Source: Ancylobacter koreensis
GTDB lineage: Bacteria; Pseudomonadota; Alphaproteobacteria; Rhizobiales; Xanthobacteraceae
Assembly: GCF_023016525.1 (NCBI RefSeq)
Contig: NZ_JALKCG010000004.1
Span: forward strand, 62,001 to 126,000
DNA: 64,000 bases
Direction of reading: 5' to 3'
A program made the position numbers and the translations under genes. The stretch's first letter is position 1. Every line of letters begins with the position of its first letter. This document shows, piece after piece, positions 52,387-62,809 of this stretch. Under the pieces are notes generated by a model, which worked only from the letters and a program-made list of their open reading frames with translations, had not been told where the DNA came from and did no database searches.

Positions 52387-53895
52387 ATGCCCGATAGCGT
52401 GAAGATCAGTTTCGCCAAGCTCCCGACCTCCCTGGAAGGGATCGTCGTGCTCCTCGCCACCGAGCCGGTCGAGGGCGACGAGCCGGCCTTCGCTCCCGCC
52501 GTCGAGGCGCTGCTCGCCCCGGCGGGCGACCTCGTGCGCCGCGCCGCGCAGGCGGACCGCTTCACCGGCAAGTCGGGCAAGGCGCTGGAGATCGTCGCGC
52601 CGGCCGGGCTCGATGCCGCCCGTCTCATCGTCGTGGGCGTGGGCAGGCCCTCGGAGCTGAAGACATTCGACTGGCTCAAGCTCGGCGGCTCCATCTTCGG
52701 GCGCCTGCCGGCCTCGGCCAAGGAGGTTGGTCTCGTGCTGGCGCTGCCGGGCGGCGAGGTTCCCGCCGAGGCGGCGGCTGAACTCGCGCTCGGCCTGCGC
52801 CTGCGCGCCTATTCCTTCGACCGCTACAAGACGAAGAAGAAGCCCGACGAGGCGACGCCGAAGCCGAAGGCGACTCTCTATATAGAGGACGACGCGGCGG
52901 CCAAGCGCGCCTGGAAGAAGCGCGAGGGCATCGGCGAGGGCGTAGTGATCGCCCGCGACCTGGTGAACGAGCCGGCCAACGTGCTCACCCCCACCGAGTT
53001 CGCCAAGCGCGCCGGCGACCTCGCCAAGGTCGGCGTCGATGTCGAGGTTCTCGGTGAGAAGGAGCTGAAGAAGCTCGGCATGGGTGCGCTGCTCGGCGTC
53101 GGGCAGGGCTCCGAGCAGCAGAGCTACGTCGTGGTGATGCGCTGGAACGGCGGCAAGGCGGGCGAAGCGCCGGTCGCCTTCGTCGGCAAGGGCGTCGTGT
53201 TCGACACCGGCGGCATCTCGATCAAGCAGGCCGCCGGCATGGAGGACATGAAGGGTGACATGGCGGGCGCCGCCTGCGTGGTCGGCCTCATGCATGCCCT
53301 CGCCAGCCGCAAGGCGAAGGTCAACGCCGTGGGCCTGATCGGTCTCGTCGAGAACATGCCGGACGGCAACGCCCAGCGCCCCGGCGACATCGTCACCTCC
53401 ATGTCCGGCCAGACCATCGAGATCATCAACACCGACGCCGAGGGCCGCCTCGTACTCGGCGACGTGCTCTGGTACGCCAAGGAGCGCTTCAAGCCGCAGT
53501 TCATGGTCGACCTCGCCACGCTGACCGGCGCCATCATCGTGGCGCTGGGCACCGAGCATGCCGGCCTGTTCTCCAACAGCGACTCGCTGGCCGAGCGGCT
53601 GACCGAATCGGGCCTCGCCACCGGCGAGAAGGTGTGGCGCCTGCCGCTCTCGGCCGAATACGACAAGCTGATCGATTCGAAATTCGCCGACATGAAGAAC
53701 ACCGGCGGCCGGTTCGGCGGCTCGATCACCGCCGCGCAGTTCATCCAGCGATTCGTCGGCGACGTGCCGTGGGCGCATCTCGACATCGCCGGCACCGGCA
53801 TGTCCTCGCCCGCCAGCGAGTTCAACCGGAGCTGGGGCTCGGGCTGGGGCGTGCGCCTGCTCGATAACCTGGTCGCCCGCCACTACGAATCCTGA
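52387..53895 (+). CDS. pepA: Leucyl aminopeptidase (M17 family)
   Basis: A 502-residue cytosolic metallo-aminopeptidase. Catalytic domain signatures: [40 protein letters not shown] with metal ligands, and [12 protein letters not shown]. It is the expected length. It is divergent from lptF and followed by a palindromic repeat and holC. Confidence 0.96.
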   Translation: MPDSVKISFAKLPTSLEGIVVLLATEPVEGDEPAFAPAVEALLAPAGDLVRRAAQADRFTGKSGKALEIVAPAGLDAARLIVVGVGRPSELKTFDWLKLGGSIFGRLPASAKEVGLVLALPGGEVPAEAAAELALGLRLRAYSFDRYKTKKKPDEATPKPKATLYIEDDAAAKRAWKKREGIGEGVVIARDLVNEPANVLTPTEFAKRAGDLAKVGVDVEVLGEKELKKLGMGALLGVGQGSEQQSYVVVMRWNGGKAGEAPVAFVGKGVVFDTGGISIKQAAGMEDMKGDMAGAACVVGLMHALASRKAKVNAVGLIGLVENMPDGNAQRPGDIVTSMSGQTIEIINTDAEGRLVLGDVLWYAKERFKPQFMVDLATLTGAIIVALGTEHAGLFSNSDSLAERLTESGLATGEKVWRLPLSAEYDKLIDSKFADMKNTGGRFGGSITAAQFIQRFVGDVPWAHLDIAGTGMSSPASEFNRSWGSGWGVRLLDNLVARHYES

Positions 53896-53919
53896 CGGCG
53901 GTCCGCATCCCGGAGGGTC

Positions 53920-54010
53920 GTCATCCCGGCCTGAGGCGACGCCGCAGGGCCGGGATCGTTCCCCGAATCGTCACGCGATCCCGGCTCGGCCTGCGGCCGT
54001 CCGGGATGAC
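53920..54010. repeat. Dispersed palindromic element (REP/BIME-like), copy C
   Basis: Bounded by GTCATCCCGG and CCGGGATGAC like copies A and B, with a diverged interior. It fills most of the gap between pepA and holC and ends 14 bp before the holC start. Confidence 0.75.
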
Positions 54011-54024
54011 GGCAGGAAGAACCG

Positions 54025-54471
54025 ATGACGGACGTGTTCTTCTATCATCTGCAGAGCCGGCCGCTCGAAGCGGCACTGCCGCAGCTTCTGGAGAAGTGCC
54101 TGGAGCGCGGCTGGCGCTGCGCCGTCCAGTCGGGGGCGCCCGAGCGCATCGAGGCGCTCGACCAGCTCCTGTGGACCTACGACGAGGCCGCCTTCCTGCC
54201 GCATGGCACGGATCGCCAGCCCGATCCGGCCCGCCAGCCGATTCTGCTCACCACCGCCGAATCGAATCAGAATGGCGCGGCGGTGCGATTCCTGATCGAC
54301 GGCGCCGCGATTCCCGACCCTTCCGCCTATACGCGCGTGATTCACCTCTTCGACGGCAACGATTCCGAAGCGCTTGAGCGCGCGCGCGAAGCATGGCGCG
54401 CGGCGCGCGCCGGCGGGCACGAGGTGGCCTACTGGCAGCAGGGGGCGGACGGGCGCTGGGTGCGGCGGTGA
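54025..54471 (+). CDS. holC: DNA polymerase III subunit chi
   Basis: A 148-residue clamp-loader accessory subunit that links to SSB. It has FFYHLQSRPLEAALPQLLEKCLERGWRCAVQ, LWTYDEAAFLPHGTD, PILLTTAESNQNGA and VIHLFDGNDSEALERAREAWR, as in alphaproteobacterial HolC. The next gene to pepA is the usual place. Confidence 0.94.
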   Translation: MTDVFFYHLQSRPLEAALPQLLEKCLERGWRCAVQSGAPERIEALDQLLWTYDEAAFLPHGTDRQPDPARQPILLTTAESNQNGAAVRFLIDGAAIPDPSAYTRVIHLFDGNDSEALERAREAWRAARAGGHEVAYWQQGADGRWVRR

Positions 54472-54788
54472 TCGGGCGGGACGCGGGCAGCCACGGTCAC
54501 ATTTCAGGCCGCGCAGGCTCGAACGTGATCGGGCGCGTGTTCCGTTAAGGCTTGATTTACCAAGGTTTTCACTGGGGCCTTCGCCAGCCGCGCCGCTAAC
54601 CGGCTACCTCGTGAAAATTGTGTCTCGATGGCAACACATCGTTGCGGAATAGCCCTCAGGGGCACTTTGCGGCCACTTTCGCTTTGCACCGCAGGATCGT
54701 TTCGAACAGTATCGCTGTGGATGCCGCGCCCTGCGGCGGGTCCTGACAATCGAAAACCCAACATTGGTCCAATTTGGGGGAGAATGAA
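54472..54788 (+). promoter_or_regulatory. Upstream region of the porin gene (317 bp)
   Basis: No gene is seen. The region is less GC-rich than its neighbours and should hold the porin promoter and a long leader. It contains CGATG-n6-CATCG (54609-54624 area) and ATTGGTCCAAT (54763-54773) just before the GGGGGAGA ribosome binding site. No convincing sigma-70 hexamers were found. Confidence 0.4.
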
Positions 54789-56087
54789 GTGAAGACGGTC
54801 ATCAAGAATGTGCTGCTCGGCTCGGTTGCCGGGCTTGCCATGGTCGGGACTGCTGCGGCGGCCGATCTGCCTGTGAAGGCGAAGGCTGCGGAATACGTGA
54901 AGGTCTGCTCCGCTTACGGCGCTGGCTTCTACTACATTCCGGGCACCGATACCTGCCTGAAGGTCGGCGGCTACGTGACCGCTGACGTCTACTACACCGA
55001 CGTCAAGTTCACCGAGCGCCTCAACGGCTTCGACACCGGCGCCGTTGATCCGGACGGGGAAAGCTACTTCCAGACCCGCGCCGCGATCCAGCTCGACGCC
55101 CGCACTCAGACCGAGTACGGCACGCTGCGTTCGTACATCGAAGCCCGCTTCGAGTACGGCGAGTCCTACGGCTTCGGCCAGAACGCCAACACCGGCGACG
55201 CCGGGCTGGTGTTCTCGGACAACAGCATCAACGACGCCTACCTGAAGTTCGGCTACATCCAGTTCGCCGGCTTCACCTTCGGTAAGGCCACTTCGGCGTT
55301 CGACTTCTGGGCGGGCGACGGCTGGCTCGGCATCGAGCCGGGTAACTACTACTCGGACGTGACCCCGAACCTGGTGTCGTACACTGCTGACTTCGGCAAC
55401 GGCTTCTCGGCGACCATCTCGCTCGAAGACGCCTATGCCCGTGAGAGCAACATCGACAACTACATCATTCTCGATGGCCAGCAGGTTCCGGACATCGTCG
55501 CCAACATTGCCTACGAAGGCAGCTGGGGCGCGTTCAAGGTGTCGGGCGCCTATCACAACAACGGCGATTACGGCATCCTCCCGTATGGCGGTGATGCTGA
55601 GCTCGATCCGTGGTACGTGACCGGCAGCGACGACGGCTGGGCGGTTCTCGCCGGTGTCCGCTTCGACATCGCTGAGACCACCACCCTGTACGTTGAAGGC
55701 ACCTACGCCAAGGGCGCTTCGGGCTATCTCGGCCTCGCCAGCACCCTGCCGAACGTCGACTTCTACGGCGATGCCGTCGGCGGCTGGTACATCGGTGGCG
55801 CCCTCATCCACTACTGGACCCCCACCGTCTTCACCGGCGTGGTCGGCAGCTACACCGAGAGCGACAGCTTCTCGACCGGCTTCTTCGACAGCGCTTCGTT
55901 CAGCGGCTACAACGTCGGCGTCAACATCGGCTGGCAGCCGGTCAAGGGCCTGACCCTTGCCCTGCAGTACGACTACCTGAACGCCGATTGGGACTACGCT
56001 GGCGGCACCACCTTCGAGGACTTCTACACCGCCTCGACGACTGCCGATCAGAACCGCATCATGTTCTCGGCGAAGCGCAGCTTCTGA
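54789..56087 (+). CDS. Porin (Rhizobiales major outer-membrane porin)
   Basis: A 432-residue outer-membrane barrel for general diffusion of small solutes. Signal peptide VKTVIKNVLLGSVAGLAMVGTAAAA, then DLPVKAKAAEYVKVCSAYGAGFYYIPGTDTCLKVGGYV (the family entry), and a terminal strand NRIMFSAKRSF with the C-terminal Phe required for insertion. The start is GTG at 54789; the ATG five bases earlier reads only ATG-AAG-TGA. The GGGGGAGA site is 7 bp upstream of GTG. Codon use is that of a highly expressed gene. A terminator follows. Confidence 0.95.
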   Translation: MKTVIKNVLLGSVAGLAMVGTAAAADLPVKAKAAEYVKVCSAYGAGFYYIPGTDTCLKVGGYVTADVYYTDVKFTERLNGFDTGAVDPDGESYFQTRAAIQLDARTQTEYGTLRSYIEARFEYGESYGFGQNANTGDAGLVFSDNSINDAYLKFGYIQFAGFTFGKATSAFDFWAGDGWLGIEPGNYYSDVTPNLVSYTADFGNGFSATISLEDAYARESNIDNYIILDGQQVPDIVANIAYEGSWGAFKVSGAYHNNGDYGILPYGGDAELDPWYVTGSDDGWAVLAGVRFDIAETTTLYVEGTYAKGASGYLGLASTLPNVDFYGDAVGGWYIGGALIHYWTPTVFTGVVGSYTESDSFSTGFFDSASFSGYNVGVNIGWQPVKGLTLALQYDYLNADWDYAGGTTFEDFYTASTTADQNRIMFSAKRSF

Positions 56088-56110
56088 TCTCTGCCGAGAT
56101 CCTTCTACGG

Positions 56111-56139
56111 AAAGCCCCGGCCTTGTGCCGGGGCTTTTT
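56111..56139 (+). terminator. Porin terminator
   Basis: The stem AAAGCCCCGGC-n5-GCCGGGGCTTTTT lies 24 bp after the stop. It is a strong intrinsic terminator with a T-tract on the plus strand and an A-tract before the stem, so it could act bidirectionally. Confidence 0.9.
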
Positions 56140-56397
56140 GCATTTGGGGCCGGCCTTATGGCGGCCTGTCCTGAAGGCGACAGGGTGGCGATGCCGGCAG
56201 ATTAACGACGCTCGCGGAATGTGCAGGGGCGTCCACGGGCCCTGCGGCCCTCGTGGCTCCGCGGCTGTGCCGTCCGCGCGAAGTCCATACCTCGACGCGC
56301 CTACGCTCTCGCGAAATCCTGAATCGAGCGTTCGCCTTGGGCCGGAAGCGCCCGGCAGCCGCAATCAGGCCGGTTGTCACGGCCAGCTTGGGCTCGC

Positions 56398-58263
<1,866 letters not shown>

Positions 58264-58442
58264 GCGCGTCTTGTGCCGCGCGGACGTGCCGCGGGCAAGG
58301 GGGACATGGGGGCGGGGCGGCGCCGAAGGGCAGCGGTGCGCCGCATGCGCCTTGCGCAACGGAATGTCTCTTTACACCCGTCCATAAATATCCACTATAT
58401 CAATAGACTAATCGATTGCCGTAGGAAATGGGGAGGCTCCGC

Positions 58443-59261
58443 ATGTGCGTTCCGGGATGTCAGGAAGTGGTGACGCAGCGGCTTTCGCGCCGCAATCTGT
58501 TCAGGGGCGCGGCGGGCATGGCGGCGGTCGCCGCCTTCTCCTCGACGCCGGTGGCCGGCGCCTTCGCCGCGCCGGTCAGCTTCACCCGGGTGGTGGACCT
58601 CACCCATGTGCTCGATCCCGCCTTCCCAACCTTCTTCGGCAAGCCGCAGCTTGAGGTCCGCAAGCTCTTCACCTTCGACAAGGACGGCTTCAATCTCAAC
58701 GAATGGGTGGTGAACGAGCACACCGGCACCCATCTCGACACGCCCTTCCACTTCTCGAAGGATGGCCTGAGCGCGGATGCGCTGGCGATCGAGACGCTGG
58801 TCGTGCCGCTGGCGGTGGTGGACGTCTCCGCGAAAGCCGCCGCGAACCCGGACTACCAACTCGTCGCCGCGGATCTTGACGCCTGGGAGGCGGCGAACGG
58901 CCCGCTTCCGGCCGGCGTCGCGCTGGCGCTCTACTCGGGCTGGGAGAAGAAACTCGGCACGGACGGGTTCCGCAACGCGGACGCGGCGGGCGTCCTGCAT
59001 TTCCCCGGCTTCCATCCCGATCTCGCCGCCGTACTGGCGCGGAAGGGCGCCTCGGGCGTCGTGGTCGACACGCTCTCGCTGGACCACGGGGCGTCGAAGG
59101 ACTTCGCCTTCCATTACAAATGGCTGGGTTCGGGCCGCTGGGGCGTCGAGGCGGCGGCCAATCTCGGCGCGCTGCCGCCGAAGGGGGCGACGCTGGTCGT
59201 CGGCGGGCCGAAGATCAAGGGCGCGAGCGGCGGGCCGAGCCGGGTGCTGGCGCTGGTGTGA
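58443..59261 (+). CDS. Cyclase family protein (kynurenine formamidase-like), Tat-exported
   Basis: A 272-residue protein of the cyclase/arylformamidase family with the metal motif NEHTGTHLDTPFHF and a second motif near the end (VVDTLSLDHGASKD). The N-terminus has SRRNLFRGAAGMAAVAAFSS, a twin-arginine-like signal, so it is probably exported folded with its metal. Start ATG at 58443 is preceded by GGGGAGG. No kynurenine pathway gene is near, so the substrate is unknown. Confidence 0.88.
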   Translation: MCVPGCQEVVTQRLSRRNLFRGAAGMAAVAAFSSTPVAGAFAAPVSFTRVVDLTHVLDPAFPTFFGKPQLEVRKLFTFDKDGFNLNEWVVNEHTGTHLDTPFHFSKDGLSADALAIETLVVPLAVVDVSAKAAANPDYQLVAADLDAWEAANGPLPAGVALALYSGWEKKLGTDGFRNADAAGVLHFPGFHPDLAAVLARKGASGVVVDTLSLDHGASKDFAFHYKWLGSGRWGVEAAANLGALPPKGATLVVGGPKIKGASGGPSRVLALV

Positions 59262-59287
59262 GGCGACGCAGGCCTTCGTCCGCCGGC

Positions 59288-59821
59288 TTAGTCCGGCCGG
59301 GCGAGGCCGGTTTCGCGGTGGAACATCAAAAGGTCCAGCGAGGGCGTGGCGTCATTGCCGAGGAAACCGCTGATCAGCGCGTGCGCCTGCCCGCGATGAT
59401 GGGTCTGGTGGTTGAACAGATGGTCGAGCACCGTCGACAGAGGCTGCACGAAGGGATCGCCGCGCGAGTTGCGGTAGTGCAGTTCGCCCGCCAGCTCGGC
59501 CTCGCCGAGACCGCCGACCACCTCCGCGATGCGGCGGTCCTCCTCCCGGCGCGCCTGCGCGAGCGCGGGACAGTCCTCGAACAATATGGTGTCGAGCGCC
59601 GTCGGCGCCTCGCCGGTGCCGGTGATGCGGCGCATCCAGATGCGGTCGGTGGTCAGAAGGTGGTTGAGCGTCCCGTGCACCGAGCCGAAGAACGCGCCCC
59701 GCTCGGCCCGGTAGGCTGCATCGTCGAGCCGCGCCGCCGCGTCATGGAGGCGGCGATTGGCCCAGCTATTATAGGCGGCGAAGTCGCGGTAGCGACGCAG
59801 AAACAGTTCGGCGGGGGTCAT
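59288..59821 (-). CDS. DinB family protein
   Basis: A 177-residue four-helix-bundle protein of the DinB/YfiT type. It has LFLRRYRDFAAYNSWANRRLHDA, the metal-site His in HGTLNHLLTTDRIWM, and DHLFNHQTHHRGQAHALI with further His ligands. Related enzymes are mycothiol or bacillithiol transferases or have unknown activity. It is convergent with the cyclase gene. Confidence 0.9.
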   Translation of the reverse strand: MTPAELFLRRYRDFAAYNSWANRRLHDAAARLDDAAYRAERGAFFGSVHGTLNHLLTTDRIWMRRITGTGEAPTALDTILFEDCPALAQARREEDRRIAEVVGGLGEAELAGELHYRNSRGDPFVQPLSTVLDHLFNHQTHHRGQAHALISGFLGNDATPSLDLLMFHRETGLARPD

Positions 59822-59943
59822 CGGCAGCCTCGGCGCGTGGCGCGCGGACGGTCCCGTTCGCGCCGGGCGATCCTGCGACAGCCGAGCGGCGACTTCAAAT
59901 TCACAGTCGTGATGGTGCCGATCAGTGCCGGCCCACCAATGAA

Positions 59944-59976
59944 AAGGCCCCGACCCTGCACGCAGGACCGGGGCCG
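59944..59976 (-). terminator. Possible second terminator
   Basis: On the minus strand GGCCCCG...CGGGGCC with an inner CCTGC/GCAGG stem is followed by TTTTCATT. It is placed before the DinB gene and after the stronger terminator at 60111, so it may insulate DinB. Confidence 0.5.
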
Positions 59977-60110
59977 CATCGTGTGGCGCCTGCCGGGTCG
60001 GCGGGAACGGCCGGCGCCGCGCGTTTCCGTTTCCGGAATGCGCCTATCCTGCACGGGCCGGCCCAACAGCGACTGAACGTGCCGTTGGCCAATATTCATC
60101 AAGCAGAGTT

Positions 60111-60150
60111 GAAAAAGGAAGCCCCGGCTCCCTGGGGGAGGAGCCGGGGC
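60111..60150 (-). terminator. Terminator of the small exported protein gene
   Basis: The stem GCCCCGGCTCC-n7-GGGAGCCGGGGC is followed by TTCCTTTTTC on the minus strand, 62 bp after the stop of the 60212-60430 gene. Confidence 0.85.
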
Positions 60151-60211
60151 AATTTGGGCTCGCGTTGGGGCTTGGGGGAGTGGGGATGCCGCGAGCCCGA
60201 AACCTTGAAAC

Positions 60212-60430
60212 TCAGTAGCAGACCGCGCGCTCGACCTGGACCATGCGGCCCGCGTCGCTCATCCAGCGGCTCTGCATCACGCAATCACCGGCGACCGGCT
60301 CGGCGGGAATTTCCACCGTGGCGACCGGCGTCGCTCGCGTGAAGTAACCCGTGGCGGAAGCCGCGCCGACGAACAGGGCGGTGAAGCCCATGGCTGCGGC
60401 AACGGCGCTTATGACAATCGTCTTGAACAT
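60212..60430 (-). CDS. Small exported protein with Cys pair, paralogue 1
   Basis: A 72-residue protein: hydrophobic N-terminal helix (about 5-26), then a short mature part with Cys50 in GDCVMQSR and Cys71 near the end (VERAVCY). The paralogue at 60686 has the same CxMQSR motif and the same 21-residue Cys spacing. The Met at 60430 is chosen; 16 more residues upstream in frame are not signal-like. Function is unknown; a disulfide-linked periplasmic peptide is inferred. Confidence 0.65.
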   Translation of the reverse strand: MFKTIVISAVAAAMGFTALFVGAASATGYFTRATPVATVEIPAEPVAGDCVMQSRWMSDAGRMVQVERAVCY

Positions 60431-60568
60431 GTCAGCACCCCATCCACCTCCCGGCGGACGGACCACCGGAGTTCTCAACCCGTCATTACGTTGCTCTCGA
60501 CTTCGGATCGGTACGCGCAGGCAATAAACACGACGCCTGCGTCACGAGCGTTTCCGCCGTGTCGCGGG

Positions 60569-60592
60569 GAACGAAACACTACGCGTTCGTTC
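60569..60592. promoter_or_regulatory. Inverted repeat GAACGAA-n10-TTCGTTC
   Basis: Perfect 7-bp arms with a 10-bp spacer lie between the two small exported protein genes, 140 bp upstream of the 60430 start. It could be an operator for that gene. No transcription factor can be assigned. Confidence 0.4.
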
Positions 60593-60685
60593 ATACGTGT
60601 CCGCCTCGACCCAATCCGTTAATGTTGCTTTAACGTGCGCATCAAAGGAAAAGTTCCAAGAGCCGTTCATGAATTCGTGATCGAT

Positions 60686-60925
60686 TCACTTCGCGATGAC
60701 GCAACGGCGCTCGCGCACCATACGTGGCGCATCCCCGGTGAAGTCGGCCCGGCTCTGCATGAAACAGCTTCGGTAACCCGCCGCCTGCGCGCCGGCCTGC
60801 GCCGGTTCGGTCGTGGCGTCGGCCACCGAGAACAGCAGCAGCGCGCCCACCCCGGCGAGGGTGGCGATGAGCGTGAGCGGCGCGACCAGTCTCTGCTTCA
60901 GGCCATGTGTCGGGCGTTTCTTCAT
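60686..60925 (-). CDS. Small exported protein with Cys pair, paralogue 2
   Basis: A 79-residue protein. Positive N-terminus (MKKRPTHGLKQR), one hydrophobic segment (about 15-35), then a mature part with Cys54 in RSCFMQSR and Cys75 in RERRCVIAK. The CxMQSR motif, RMV-x-E/R-R region and exact Cys-to-Cys spacing match the gene at 60212. Start ATG 60925 is inferred from the positively charged N-terminus; its ribosome binding site is weak. Confidence 0.6.
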   Translation of the reverse strand: MKKRPTHGLKQRLVAPLTLIATLAGVGALLLFSVADATTEPAQAGAQAAGYRSCFMQSRADFTGDAPRMVRERRCVIAK

Positions 60926-61166
60926 CGCGGGGTCCACGTTGCATCCGTATGCGCTGCGTCTGGTATTCCACGTAGCAACACATGAGAGCGCCGGCGGTTG
61001 CGCGCAACGGGCGGATTTCCGCATCGCACGCCGGCCCGGTCCGCGCCGCACGGAGATGTCGAACGCGCCTGTCGCATACGCCGCGCGCAGCTCATCTTGT
61101 CGGGATGGGGAGGCGCCGCTATAAGCCGTGCGAACCCAACGCCCCCACCGTTCAGGAAGCGAAACC

Positions 61167-61589
61167 ATGGCGCTCGAGCGCACCTTTTCGATCATCAAGC
61201 CCGACGCCACCCGGCGTAACCTCACGGGCGCCATCAACGCCACCATCGAGAAGGCGGGCCTGCGCATCGTGGCGCAGAAGCGCATTCTGCTCACCCGCGC
61301 CCAGGCCGAGACCTTCTATGCCGTCCACAGCGAGCGCCCCTTCTTCGGGGAGCTGGTGGACTTCATGATCTCCGAGCCGATCGTCGTGCAGGTGCTGGAG
61401 GGCGAGAACGCCGTTGCCAAGTATCGCGAAGTGATGGGCGCGACCAACCCGGCCAACGCTGCCGAAGGCACCATCCGCAAGGAATTCGCGCTTTCGGTCG
61501 GCGAGAATTCGGCGCACGGCTCCGACAGCCTCGACAACGCCAAGATCGAGATCGCCCAGTTCTTCGCGGGCAACGAGATCGTCGGCTGA
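61167..61589 (+). CDS. ndk: Nucleoside diphosphate kinase
   Basis: Balances NTP pools by phosphotransfer through His117 in NSAHGSDS. The 140-residue protein starts [18 protein letters not shown] and includes [17 protein letters not shown] and [18 protein letters not shown] terminator follows. Confidence 0.98.
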   Translation: MALERTFSIIKPDATRRNLTGAINATIEKAGLRIVAQKRILLTRAQAETFYAVHSERPFFGELVDFMISEPIVVQVLEGENAVAKYREVMGATNPANAAEGTIRKEFALSVGENSAHGSDSLDNAKIEIAQFFAGNEIVG

Positions 61590-61952
61590 TCGCCACAGTC
61601 TCCAGCGCGCTTTCCGCTGAGTTCACGCCCCGTCTGGTATGCCAGGCGGGGCGTTGTCTTTTGTGCGACTGCACGGCGCTGTGCAGACGCAGCACAATTC
61701 AGTCATGAAAATGCAGTCATGGGGTTGGCCACCTCATGAATTATTATGTATGTTGCTGTCATGGGCGCTGCGGGGGTCCGGCCACGGAGAAGTGGCCCGC
61801 AGCGGGGATGCCGTTATGGCGCGCCAAGAGCGCCCGGGAGTGGGCCCGCCGGAGCCACCTCCTCTTGCCTCACCTTAGCATGGCGCGCCAACGCCAAAAA
61901 AACCTATGCAAACTCCGTCCCCCATACGGACGGCAGGTGAGGGAATAAGACA
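61590..61952 (+). promoter_or_regulatory. Long structured leader region upstream of the TerC genes (363 bp)
   Basis: After the ndk terminator (61625-61660) the gap holds a bulged stem-loop (61767-61803: outer GCTGCG/CGCAGC, inner GGCCAC/GTGGCC) and a 12-base direct repeat ATGGCGCGCCAA at 61816-61827 and 61880-61891, each containing the palindrome TGGCGCGCCA. It has no gene I can support. A cis-regulatory RNA or a regulator site for terC is plausible. Confidence 0.45.
61625..61660 (+). terminator. ndk terminator
   Basis: The stem ACGCCCCGTCTGG-TATG-CCAGGCGGGGCGT (one G-T pair) is followed by TGTCTTTT. Confidence 0.85.
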
Positions 61953-62645
61953 ATGGATTTCTTTGAGCCGCTCTTCTGGCTGGCACTTCTCAAGATCATC
62001 TGGATCAACGTCCTGCTCTCCGGCGACAACGCCGTCGTCATCGCCATGGCGTGCCGGTCGCTGCCGGACCGTATGCGCCGCACGGGCATGATCCTGGGCG
62101 CGGGCGTCGCGGTCGGCATGCGTATCGTGTTCACCGCCATCATCGCCGTGCTGCTCGGCCTGCCGTGGCTGCGCATCGTCGGCTCGCTGGCGCTGATGTA
62201 CATTGCCGTGGATCTGGTCCTGCCGGACGAGGGCGAGGAAGGCGGCGTCGCCGCGCATGACAATCTGTGGCGCGCGGTCGGCACCATCGCCGTGGCCGAC
62301 CTCGTCATGAGCCTCGACAACGTGGTCGCCATCGCCGCCGTTGCCGATGGCAACTGGACCCTCATCATCATCGGCCTGGTCATTTCTATCCCCATGATCA
62401 TTGCCGGCGCGGCGCTGATCATGGGCCTGCTGGCGCGCTTCCCCTTCCTGGTCTGGGCCGGCGCGGCTCTGCTCGGCTGGGTGGCCGGCGAGATGTTCGT
62501 GTCCGACGTGAAGGTGCTGGAGTATTTCGGCGAGGCCGTCGTGCATCACTACGAGTATGTGGCGGCCGCGGCCGGCGCGGCTCTGGTGCTGGCGATTGGC
62601 TGGGTGCTGGCGCGCCGGCGCACCGCGCACTCCGCCCACGGCTGA
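61953..62645 (+). CDS. TerC family integral membrane protein, copy 1
   Basis: A 230-residue membrane protein with about seven transmembrane segments. Both TerC signature pairs are present: LLSGDNAVVIAMA near residue 22-34 and SLDNVVAIAAV in the middle. Members are metal-ion transporters or metal-loading factors (Mn2+ in several cases). A His/Arg-rich C-terminus follows (ARRRTAHSAHG). A paralogue follows directly at 62810. The leader may be regulatory. Confidence 0.92.
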   Translation: MDFFEPLFWLALLKIIWINVLLSGDNAVVIAMACRSLPDRMRRTGMILGAGVAVGMRIVFTAIIAVLLGLPWLRIVGSLALMYIAVDLVLPDEGEEGGVAAHDNLWRAVGTIAVADLVMSLDNVVAIAAVADGNWTLIIIGLVISIPMIIAGAALIMGLLARFPFLVWAGAALLGWVAGEMFVSDVKVLEYFGEAVVHHYEYVAAAAGAALVLAIGWVLARRRTAHSAHG

Positions 62646-62672
62646 CGGACAGACCGGGTTCCCTCCCTGCCG

Positions 62673-62701
62673 GCGCCCGCGACCTCATCCGTCGCGGGCG
62701 C
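62673..62701 (+). terminator. Weak terminator or hairpin between the TerC genes
   Basis: The 11-bp stem GCGCCCGCGAC/GTCGCGGGCGC is followed by TGTCGGTT, too poor in T for a strong terminator; it may reduce read-through into the second terC. Confidence 0.5.
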
Positions 62702-62809
62702 TGTCGGTTCCAGCGGGGCGTTCTGGTCTAATTAATAACGTATGCCAGTGACGGCCGGGCGGGGCGGGTTCTCCGACTCAACGACATATCGACGATCAGA
62801 GAGGATACG

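Larger units (their letters stand above)
59822..60211. other. Intergenic region with two minus-strand hairpins (390 bp)
   Basis: No gene is visible. Besides the hairpins at 59944-59976 and 60111-60150 I see nothing else of note. The region lies between the DinB gene (its upstream side) and the end of the small exported protein gene. Confidence 0.5.

Noticed and set aside
60565-60590. EcfG-type stress promoter (GGAAC ... CGTT)
   Set aside because: GGAAC and CGTT are present on the plus strand, but the spacer is 15 bp instead of 16-17 and the direction does not lead to the adjacent minus-strand genes.
61700-61952. yybP-ykoY manganese riboswitch before terC
   Set aside because: The gene context is right, but I could not find the conserved aptamer core; only a different stem-loop and palindrome repeats are visible.
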